Shown: positions 1-4,984 of the stretch, piece after piece
How positions within the stretch are numbered: the first letter of the stretch is position 1
Layout of the letters: the number at the start of each line of letters is the position of its first letter
Source: a bacterium
GTDB lineage: Bacteria; Armatimonadota; Zipacnadia; Zipacnadales; Zipacnadaceae
NCBI GenBank assembly: GCA_030607655.1
Contig: JAUWJN010000139.1
Coordinates: 1-6,841 of the forward strand
Length of the DNA: 6,841 nt
Direction: 5' to 3'
Program-made: the position numbers and the translations under genes
Notes under the pieces: model-generated
The model's database searches: none
Told to the model about the DNA's origin: nothing
What the model saw: the letters and a program-made list of their open reading frames with translations, nothing else

Positions 1-1008
1 ATGATTATCCAAGCCAAGGCCCCCTCGCGCATTGACCTGGCAGGCGGGACCCTCGACATCTACCCACTGTACCTGTTTGAGGAGGGTGGCATTACCGTTA
101 ACTTGGCTATATCGGTCCAGAGCTATGTGCGTCTGGAAACCCGTGACGACGCGCGCATTCATATCGTATCCGAGGATACGGGGGCAACACTAGAGGCGCC
201 GACGGTCGATGCGTTGCCCCTCTACGACGAGTTGGACCTGATAGCCAGAATTCTTAAGTTCTACAAGCCCCGGGTCGGACTTAATGTCTACACCCAGAAT
301 GATGCCCCCAAGGGCTCCGGGCTAGGAGCCTCCTCGTCGCTGCTGATCGGCCTCAGTGGGGCACTGCGACATCTGAACGGCTCTGATATCTCGGATATGG
401 ACCTGGCCGGTTATGCCGCCAATCTTGAGGCTCAGCATCTGCGCATCCCCACGGGCAAACAGGACTACTACCCGGCCCTCTTCGGTGGCCTGAATGCCAT
501 CTGGTTTGATGTGGGCGGCGACCGGGTTGAGAGCCTGTCGGGGAATGAGGCAATGCTGGACGAGCTGGAGCAACGTCTACTGTTGTTCTTTAGTGGCGTG
601 AACCGCCACTCGGGCACTACTAACTGGAGTATGCTGAAGATGTACATTGATGACCAGGGCACCACGGTACAGAATATGAAGGCCATCAAGCAAACGGCTC
701 TGCAGATGCGTCAGGCTTTCTTAGACGCCGACCTTGACCGCTTTGCTGAGTTGCTGAACGAGGAATGGGACAATCGTAAGCGCCTCGCTGAAGGTGTCAC
801 TACCCCGCAGATTGATGCCCTGATGGCAGCCGGACTGGAATCCGGCGGCCAGGCCTGCCGCATCTCGGGGGCGGGCGGCGGGGGCTTCATGACTATGTTC
901 TGCGCGCCGGGCACCCAGCAAGATGTCATCACGGCCCTTGAAGCCTGCGGCGCCCAGCATATGCCCTATACTATTGATAGAGAAGGGCTGAGAATCGAGC
1001 AGGAATAG
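1..1008 (+). CDS. GHMP-family sugar kinase (heptose-7-phosphate kinase / galactokinase-like)
   Basis: A 335-residue cytoplasmic kinase of the GHMP superfamily, which transfers phosphate from ATP to a small molecule, usually a sugar. All three family motifs are visible. The N-terminal substrate motif is APSRIDLAGGTLD (residues 7-19), the glycine/serine-rich ATP loop is PKGSGLGASSSL (103-114), and the C-terminal motif is ISGAGGGGF (288-296). GKQD at 152-155 carries the likely catalytic aspartate, D155, as in the D-glycero-D-manno-heptose-7-phosphate kinase and galactokinase branch (COG2605-like). The length is normal for the family, so the gene is probably complete. However, the ATG is the first base of the window, so no ribosome binding site can be checked and an upstream start cannot be excluded. 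The gene stops with TAG and converges on flgM. The exact substrate cannot be told; a nucleotide-sugar or surface-polysaccharide role is an inference from the family only. Confidence 0.88.
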   Translation: MIIQAKAPSRIDLAGGTLDIYPLYLFEEGGITVNLAISVQSYVRLETRDDARIHIVSEDTGATLEAPTVDALPLYDELDLIARILKFYKPRVGLNVYTQNDAPKGSGLGASSSLLIGLSGALRHLNGSDISDMDLAGYAANLEAQHLRIPTGKQDYYPALFGGLNAIWFDVGGDRVESLSGNEAMLDELEQRLLLFFSGVNRHSGTTNWSMLKMYIDDQGTTVQNMKAIKQTALQMRQAFLDADLDRFAELLNEEWDNRKRLAEGVTTPQIDALMAAGLESGGQACRISGAGGGGFMTMFCAPGTQQDVITALEACGAQHMPYTIDREGLRIEQE

Positions 1009-1023
1009 GGAGTAAGCCGTGGT

Positions 1024-1323
1024 CTACGCAGTGCCGGAGATGATCTTGTCGGCGATGGCTTCGGGGTCTATCTGGTAAGTTCCCTCTTCGATACGCTTCT
1101 TAATTGCGGCAACTTTCTCCTGACGCACCTCCGGCATAGCCGCGACTGCCTCTTTGGCCATCTGGATTTCAGCCGCCTGTTGACTGAGAACTACCTGGTC
1201 AGCCTGAGCGGCAGCCGAGGGGCTGGTGGCCGCCTCCACTTCGGTGGGCTTAACCGCGGAGGCCTGAGCCGGTTCAGTGGCCTTACGTCCGACCCGCGAG
1301 AGTTTGTCCGGATCAATTCTCAT
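1024..1323 (-). CDS. flgM: FlgM, anti-sigma-28 (flagellar) factor
   Basis: A 99-residue negative regulator of flagellin-class gene expression. FlgM binds sigma-28 (FliA/SigD) in the cytoplasm until the hook-basal body is complete; in many species it is then exported through the flagellar apparatus. The family signature is clear. DQVVLSQQA lies at residues 42-50, and the sigma-binding C-terminal helices run from about 67 to 96 (RQEKV..IK..I..GTYQID...IADKI). The N-terminal half (about 15-42) is rich in Ala, Pro, Thr and Ser and probably disordered, as usual. It begins MRIDP, typical of the family, and the ATG has a CAGGAG ribosome binding site 8 nt upstream. It is slightly longer than the roughly 88-97 residues of well-known homologues. 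It is unusual in standing alone: no flgN, flgK or flgL follows, and the next gene is the convergent kinase 15 bp away. A sigma-28 promoter lies directly upstream. Confidence 0.93.
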   Translation of the reverse strand: MRIDPDKLSRVGRKATEPAQASAVKPTEVEAATSPSAAAQADQVVLSQQAAEIQMAKEAVAAMPEVRQEKVAAIKKRIEEGTYQIDPEAIADKIISGTA

Positions 1324-1331
1324 TAGGAATA

Positions 1332-1337
1332 CTCCTG
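1332..1337 (-). promoter_or_regulatory. Ribosome binding site of flgM
   Basis: CAGGAG on the minus strand, 8 nt before the flgM ATG at 1321-1323. It supports this start over any internal one. Confidence 0.8.
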
Positions 1338-1374
1338 AGTTACAAGTACGTTAGACCAGTCACTCAATAAATTG

Positions 1375-1401
1375 TTATCGGCATTATACCCGAAAACTTT
1401 A
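1375..1401 (-). promoter_or_regulatory. Sigma-28 (FliA/SigD) promoter of flgM
   Basis: On the minus strand the sequence reads TAAAGTTT (1394-1401), an 11-nt spacer, then GCCGATAA (1375-1382). This matches every base of the classical enterobacterial sigma-28 consensus TAAAGTTT-N11-GCCGATAA. Transcription would start about 7-8 nt downstream, near 1367, leaving a leader of about 45 nt before the flgM ATG. The site points only at flgM. It implies that FlgM is made by the very sigma factor it inhibits, a known feedback design in flagellar systems. Confidence 0.92.
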
Positions 1402-1411
1402 GCCCTGTCCA
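1383..1411 (-). promoter_or_regulatory. Sigma-A (housekeeping) promoter interleaved with the sigma-28 promoter
   Basis: On the minus strand TGGACA (1406-1411, 5 of 6 against TTGACA) is followed by exactly 17 nt and then TATAAT (1383-1388, 6 of 6). The -10 hexamer sits inside the spacer of the sigma-28 promoter, immediately upstream of GCCGATAA. The sigma-28 -35 element in turn lies inside this promoter's spacer. Both would drive flgM, with start points about 8 nt apart. Activity is inferred from sequence only, but the element quality and spacing are close to ideal. Confidence 0.75.
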
Positions 1412-1497
1412 GATCTAGCCGCCATTATATTTCTCTACTAGCCAATGATTCCCTCTAGCTACTGCCATGTTCCCCAAATACTTGCCGTGCCGGGTGC

Positions 1498-2559
1498 TTA
1501 CCGATGCATTGAGGCCTTAATCTTCTGTATCTCCTCGGGGGGTAGCGGGCCGACAAGCGCAAAGCAATACTTGTCCGCCAGCCACCATTGGCTGGCGCCG
1601 GCGACCTTCGGTGGCGGTTGCAAGCGGCGCGGGCCTTGGAACATCGAGAAGGTGTCCAGCCCATTAGAGAAGGGCAACCACAGCATAAAGTGGCCCTGGT
1701 GCCGGGTTACCGCTACCGAATCACGCTCCAACTGATAGCCCTTGGGGATATAGCGAGGCAAAATGGCACGGAAGCCGGCCTGCCTTTCAGCCGCCGCCAG
1801 GGACATTCGCTGCAAGGGAGGAGGCACTCTGGCCAGGTGGCAGTCGGCTGGGGGTTGGAAAGTGAACAGGTCTGAGGCAAAAGTAGGGTTGTAGTTTATG
1901 GTAGTGAAATAGGCCGAATAAATGATCTGGCCGTTGGGGGTGAATCGCTGCACTTTGAGCTGCACAAAGGTATGCTGGTCTATCCACAACTGGCGTAGAG
2001 GCTGGCGCTGGCCATCAGTGATCCGCAGGATATACGCCACTCGTCCGGCCACTGTTTCGTCACCCAGGTACTCGGCCTGCAGTTGACGCTTGCAACCACG
2101 CAGTGAGCCTAATCGGGTCTGATGCAGCTTGCGCAGCGGAGGGACACTACTTACTACTACCCGCTTAGTGGCGGGATAATACATCCAGCGGCTATGACCG
2201 TCACTTACCTCCAGCCGCCCGCGCTGCTCGGGCGGGTGCAGGACAACGATCCGCTCGCGGTTGTCGGGAGCGTGCTGGACTTTCTGCTGATAACCGGCCA
2301 CCTTCTGGCCATTACGAAACATAACAATCTCGCGGAGACCCTCATAAGCCACTGTGCCCTCAGCCTGAATGCTGCGTTCTACCACCCGCCACGCCCACTC
2401 CTTGCCGCCCGGGCTAACATAGCCTGGTGAGATGGACAGATACAACACTGCTAGCCACAGCCCGACATTGAGAGCTAATATATCCGCCGTTCGCTGAGGG
2501 CCACTGCGTCGGGCACCAGGACGGAACAGATTATTTGTACGGGGGGATTTGATGACCAT
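1498..2559 (-). CDS. Membrane-anchored RseB/MucB-like (LolA-fold) protein, possible regulator of the anti-sigma factor
   Basis: A 353-residue protein with a basic N-terminus (residues 1-24, many Arg/Lys) and one hydrophobic segment (about 26-45). These act as a signal anchor or signal peptide, placing the rest outside the membrane. Residues about 55-240 fit the outer-membrane-lipoprotein-sorting / MucB-RseB fold: predicted beta strands with phrases such as SDGHSRWMYYPATKRVVV (119-136), a GDETVAGRVAYILRI stretch (166-180) and LWIDQHTFVQLKVQRF (191-206). The C-terminal part (about 265-353) starts LPRYIPKGYQLERDSV and resembles the small C-terminal domain found in RseB-like and DUF4367-like proteins. 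It is the last gene after the sigma and anti-sigma genes, 37 nt behind the latter, with no convincing ribosome binding site. By analogy with RseB it may bind the extracytoplasmic part of the anti-sigma; this is inference. The family call rests on fold-like features and context. Confidence 0.72.
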   Translation of the reverse strand: MVIKSPRTNNLFRPGARRSGPQRTADILALNVGLWLAVLYLSISPGYVSPGGKEWAWRVVERSIQAEGTVAYEGLREIVMFRNGQKVAGYQQKVQHAPDNRERIVVLHPPEQRGRLEVSDGHSRWMYYPATKRVVVSSVPPLRKLHQTRLGSLRGCKRQLQAEYLGDETVAGRVAYILRITDGQRQPLRQLWIDQHTFVQLKVQRFTPNGQIIYSAYFTTINYNPTFASDLFTFQPPADCHLARVPPPLQRMSLAAAERQAGFRAILPRYIPKGYQLERDSVAVTRHQGHFMLWLPFSNGLDTFSMFQGPRRLQPPPKVAGASQWWLADKYCFALVGPLPPEEIQKIKASMHR

Positions 2560-2596
2560 AGATTATCTACTGCTGCATATTATTAAGTCAGCGCAA

Positions 2597-3136
2597 CTAC
2601 TCTGCCGATAATGGGTATGATATTAGCTGCATTCCCGGATCATCGGCCAGCGGCCGATTGAGTACATATTGGCGGTGCCGGTGCACGACTTCGTCCCAGA
2701 TGGGAGCCCCGGAGTCGCTAGGCAGCTCGGCTATAGTCGCTGTAATGGCAGGTATGGTCGAGGAGGCCGGCTGAGAAAGATGGAAGAATACCCCGCCGGC
2801 GGATACCAGAACCACTATCGCTGCTGCCGCCAATCCCATAGCAGGCTGAATTATGGGCGCCGGTGGCTTCAGTTCTCCCCACAACCGCTGGTACCACGGC
2901 CTGCGTTGCCGACGACTGACCTGGCCCAATCGCTGGCGCAACTGGTCGGCAAAGCTGGCGGGTACCTCCTCCGCGGGAAGGTCGTGCAGCAGCAGTTCGA
3001 CTACCTGCATGCGCTGGGCAAACTCCCGGCACGCCGGGCAACTTTGCTCGTGGTCATCCAGTTGCTGCTGCAACCGAATAGTTCGCTCACTGCGGCTCAC
3101 AACTACTGTTAGTTTACGGAATCTACTGCAGCGCAT
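2597..3136 (-). CDS. Zinc-binding, single-pass membrane anti-sigma factor (ZAS / zf-HC2 family)
   Basis: A 179-residue anti-sigma factor expected to hold the adjacent ECF sigma factor at the inner face of the membrane. The zinc motif H-x3-C-x2-C is at H29, C33 and C36, within LDDHEQSCPACREF. A charged cytoplasmic linker follows (about 45-95), then a single membrane segment at about 99-120 (MGLAAAAIVVLVSAGGVFFHL). About 58 extracytoplasmic residues end the protein. Such proteins are normally inactivated by regulated proteolysis, releasing the sigma factor. The first helix lacks the common Y-x-D-x-E-L pattern and reads VVVSRSERTIRLQQQL instead, while the zinc ligands are intact. The ATG has an AAGGGAG ribosome binding site 10 nt upstream. 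It lies 44 nt after the sigma gene, the standard order for a sigma and its anti-sigma. Confidence 0.87.
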   Translation of the reverse strand: MRCSRFRKLTVVVSRSERTIRLQQQLDDHEQSCPACREFAQRMQVVELLLHDLPAEEVPASFADQLRQRLGQVSRRQRRPWYQRLWGELKPPAPIIQPAMGLAAAAIVVLVSAGGVFFHLSQPASSTIPAITATIAELPSDSGAPIWDEVVHRHRQYVLNRPLADDPGMQLISYPLSAE

Positions 3137-3146
3137 ATTACCCAGA

Positions 3147-3153
3147 CTCCCTT
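3147..3153 (-). promoter_or_regulatory. Ribosome binding site of the anti-sigma gene
   Basis: AAGGGAG on the minus strand, 10 nt before the ATG at 3134-3136. It is a good Shine-Dalgarno match that supports the chosen start even though the N-terminal helix is atypical. Confidence 0.65.
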
Positions 3154-3180
3154 GCTGCGGACTTCTTATCCGATAGTTAC

Positions 3181-3825
3181 TCAGGGAAGCGCAAACTCCT
3201 CTAGCGCTAATCTCTCCGCCAATTTATCCTGCAGTTGATTGCGGGCGTTGAACAGTCTACTTTTGACCGTGCCCAGCGGACAGCCTAGAATATCACCAAT
3301 TTCCTGATAACTCAATCCCTGCAGATCGTATAAAGCAATAACTGAACGTAATTTCGGCGATAGTTCGGCAATAGCCTCCCTGACGGCTTGCTGCGTTTGC
3401 GCACTTTGCAGTTCCTCAAACGGCCCGGGCCGCTCATCAGCCAACTGGCGCGAGACTTCGCCCTCGTCAGTGGTCACCGGCTCATCCAGCGAAATGCTAG
3501 TCCGCCTACTGCGCCGTCGAGCAGCATCAATGGCGAGGTTGCTGGCTATCCGGTACAGCCAGGTCTGAAAGCTGGCCGCTCCCCGGAATTCCGGCAACGC
3601 CTGGTAGGCTCTGACAAAGGTCTCTTGAGCTATGTCCTCAGCCTCCGTACGGTCGTGCACCATCCGCACTATATAGTTATAGACACCATTTTTGTACTTC
3701 TCAGCAAGCGCCGTGAAGGCCTCGGCATCTCCCTGTTGAGCCTGCTCGACCAGGCGTTTAATCGCTTGGAGGCTAACTTCGCCATTGGTTACCATTGTAG
3801 ACGTGTCCCAGGCGGGAAGGTTCAT
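3181..3825 (-). CDS. ECF (extracytoplasmic function) RNA polymerase sigma factor, RpoE/SigW-like
   Basis: A 214-residue sigma-70 family factor with only regions 2 and 4, typical of the ECF group. Region 2 spans about 36-104 and contains the core-binding and -10-recognition phrases EAEDIAQETFVRAY (61-74) and FQTWLYRIASNLAID (86-100). A variable linker (105-143) follows. Region 4 (about 145-203) has the helix-turn-helix LSYQEIGDILGCPLGTVKSR (171-190) for the -35 element. The first ATG overlaps the stop of the yhaM-like gene as ATGA. No Shine-Dalgarno is visible, so translational coupling is likely. A second ATG at codon 11 (3793-3795) would also give a normal family length and cannot be excluded. 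The anti-sigma gene follows 44 nt downstream. Many such sigma factors activate their own operon, but no clear ECF-type promoter (GGAAC-like -35 plus CGT-like -10) was found upstream. Confidence 0.93.
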   Translation of the reverse strand: MNLPAWDTSTMVTNGEVSLQAIKRLVEQAQQGDAEAFTALAEKYKNGVYNYIVRMVHDRTEAEDIAQETFVRAYQALPEFRGAASFQTWLYRIASNLAIDAARRRSRRTSISLDEPVTTDEGEVSRQLADERPGPFEELQSAQTQQAVREAIAELSPKLRSVIALYDLQGLSYQEIGDILGCPLGTVKSRLFNARNQLQDKLAERLALEEFALP

Positions 3826-4793
3826 TTATCGGATGAGTCTATACTGGTCGGGCCCAGGAAGATGTTGCGGTCTAATATCCGGTGGAAGTTCCACTGCCGC
3901 TCGGCCCCGCTACGCTCTGCGCGGAAAGCTTCATAGCTCTGCACGCGGGCATCTAGATTGTCAGCATAATGCAAAGCAGCGGCCTCGGGAATAGCCGGCA
4001 CTATCGGCGCTCCCCACTCCCGTTCCCCGTGATGGCTCAGCAGTATATGGCTCAGCAGATTAGCCAGCTCCGGCGGAAAATCAGGAAGCTGAGCAAGCTG
4101 GCGATTTACAATTCGGTCAGTGAGAACTACATGGCCTACGAAGTTGCCCAGATTGGTATACTCAATAACCATCTCGCCCGCTAACTCGTAGATTTTGCCC
4201 AGGTCGTGAAGCAAAGCCGCCGCTAGCAATAAGTCGCGGTTCAGTTCCGGGTGCAACTGGGCGGCAAGCTTGACTATCTCGGTGACGTTGAGAGTATGTT
4301 CCAGCAGTCCTCCTACGTAGGCGTGATGTATCGCCTTGGCCCCCGGCGCCTGCACAAATCGCGCCAGAATCTCTTTATCATCGAATATGGCCTCAACGAG
4401 CGCTTTGAGATTAGGTTCTTCAATTGCCTCAATATTGTCGCGTAACTGCTGGAGCATTTCCGCAGGGGCGTGGGTGCTGGTCTTGACAAAATCGGCCGTA
4501 TCATACTCGGAAGGCTCACAAGGCTGAATCCGCTGGATGATTATCTGGGCCTGCCCCTGGTATTCCTCCACCTGCCCCCGCACGTTCACTACATCTCCAA
4601 TTTTGAAGCGGCTGGCAATCTCTTCAGCATTGTCCCAGACTCGGCCCGGTATCTCGCCGCTGCGGTCGCCCAAGACTAAGGCCAGATACTGGCCGGGCTT
4701 GTTGCGAAAGGGCAGCAAGCTCTTCTCTTTTACCACAAAAGGAGCCGCCACCGACTCATTGGCTACCAGCTCACTGACTAATTGCTTGGCCAT
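3822..4793 (-). CDS. yhaM: YhaM-type 3'-5' exoribonuclease (OB-fold plus HD domain)
   Basis: A 323-residue protein close in length to Bacillus YhaM (about 314). YhaM is a metal-dependent exonuclease that removes nucleotides from the 3' end of RNA and some single-stranded DNA. Residues about 15-95 form an OB-fold nucleic-acid-binding domain (LALVLGDRSGEIPGRVWDNA at 37-56). The HD phosphohydrolase domain carries the metal ligands in order: IHHAYVGGLLEHTLNV (155-170, H156/H157 and H166), LLHDLGKIYEL (194-204, H196-D197), H221 in GHVVLTDRI, SHH at 253-255 and D278 in HYADNLDAR. The start has a strong GAGAGGAG ribosome binding site 6 nt upstream. It is the first gene of the sigma-factor unit, sharing an ATGA overlap with the sigma gene, and follows a repeat-rich leader region. 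Distant deltaproteobacterial homologues have the same architecture, so the name marks the family rather than proven function. Confidence 0.9.
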   Translation of the reverse strand: MAKQLVSELVANESVAAPFVVKEKSLLPFRNKPGQYLALVLGDRSGEIPGRVWDNAEEIASRFKIGDVVNVRGQVEEYQGQAQIIIQRIQPCEPSEYDTADFVKTSTHAPAEMLQQLRDNIEAIEEPNLKALVEAIFDDKEILARFVQAPGAKAIHHAYVGGLLEHTLNVTEIVKLAAQLHPELNRDLLLAAALLHDLGKIYELAGEMVIEYTNLGNFVGHVVLTDRIVNRQLAQLPDFPPELANLLSHILLSHHGEREWGAPIVPAIPEAAALHYADNLDARVQSYEAFRAERSGAERQWNFHRILDRNIFLGPTSIDSSDK

Positions 4794-4799
4794 GCAAAT

Positions 4800-4807
4800 C
4801 TCCTCTC
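4800..4807 (-). promoter_or_regulatory. Ribosome binding site of the yhaM-like gene
   Basis: GAGAGGAG on the minus strand, 6 nt before the ATG at 4791-4793. It is the strongest Shine-Dalgarno in the window and fixes the start of the yhaM-like gene. Confidence 0.8.
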
Positions 4808-4808
4808 A

Positions 4809-4852
4809 ACTGCTGTTTAGTAGGAGCGACATTATTGTCGCCACTGCTGTTT
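4809..4852. repeat. 10-bp direct repeat flanking a 6-bp hairpin in the yhaM leader
   Basis: ACTGCTGTTT occurs at 4809-4818 and again at 4843-4852, 34 bp apart in the same orientation. Between the copies lies a perfect inverted repeat: GCGACA (4826-4831), loop TTAT (4832-4835) and TGTCGC (4836-4841). The block ends a few bases upstream of the yhaM ribosome binding site and touches the larger repeat at 4848-4945. It could be an operator or an RNA hairpin in the leader. No T-run follows it on either strand, so it is not an intrinsic terminator. Confidence 0.6.
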
Positions 4853-4945
4853 GGAGGGGCCGGTTGAACGCAGTGAACCCGGCCCGTACTTGGCAATATG
4901 ATGAGTGGGCCGGCCTCGCCATGCTCGACACGGCCCCTCCGAACA
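4848..4945. repeat. REP-like element: two GC-rich hairpins inside a long inverted repeat
   Basis: Four alternating copies of one palindromic core are present: GGGCCGG at 4857-4863, CCGGCCC at 4879-4885, GGGCCGG at 4907-4913 and CGGCCCC at 4931-4937. They can pair as two tandem hairpins (4857-4885 and 4907-4936). Alternatively they form one long outer stem, TGTTTGGAGGGGCCG (4848-4862) with CGGCCCCTCCGAACA (4931-4945), which has 14 of 15 pairs and one T/G, plus an inner 7-bp stem (4879-4885 with 4907-4913). The hairpin loops each contain a short direct repeat (TGAAC-GCAG-TGAAC and CTCG-CCATG-CTCG). No T-run follows, so it is not a classical terminator. A dispersed REP/MITE-type element or a structured leader RNA are both possible. 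Confidence 0.65.
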
Positions 4946-4984
4946 ACCACTACCTGCTATGAGCCACTGTTCCACTATCCCTTC

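Larger units (their letters stand above)
1324..1497. other. Intergenic region between flgM and the RseB-like gene
   Basis: 174 bp that hold the flgM leader, its ribosome binding site and the double promoter in the left half. The right half (1412-1497) lies downstream of the RseB-like stop codon. It contains a second TATAAT (1424-1429, minus strand) without a good -35, and several CTAG-containing words. No GC-rich hairpin followed by a T-run was found, so termination of the upstream operon here is not explained by an obvious intrinsic terminator. Confidence 0.6.

Noticed and set aside
1424..1429. A second TATAAT on the minus strand upstream of flgM
   Set aside because: No acceptable -35 hexamer at 16-18 nt. 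It may be chance in a locally AT-rich stretch, so it was not called as a promoter.
2669..3112. Plus-strand open frame of 147 codons opposite the anti-sigma gene
   Set aside because: Its composition is that of an antisense shadow, and the minus-strand gene has a zinc motif, a membrane segment and a good ribosome binding site.
3165..3180. CCGATAGT on the plus strand between the sigma and anti-sigma genes as a possible antisense promoter
   Set aside because: No matching -35 element and no plus-strand gene downstream.
3826..3833. TCCGATAA on the minus strand at the sigma gene start, similar to a sigma-28 -10 element
   Set aside because: No TAAA-like -35 element lies about 15 nt upstream (the sequence there is GC-rich), and the bases are explained by the end of the yhaM-like coding region.
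3388..3936. Plus-strand open frame of 182 codons opposite the sigma and yhaM genes
   Set aside because: It is antisense to two strongly recognisable genes, resembles no known family, and is a shadow frame.
4848..4945. Intrinsic terminator of the clp1-like gene
   Set aside because: The stems are GC-rich, but neither strand has a T-run after the last arm (minus strand continues AAACAGCAG, plus strand GAACAACC).
4537..4962. Plus-strand open frame of 141 codons crossing the yhaM start and the repeat region
   Set aside because: No ribosome binding site or family resemblance was seen, and most of it mirrors the yhaM coding frame.
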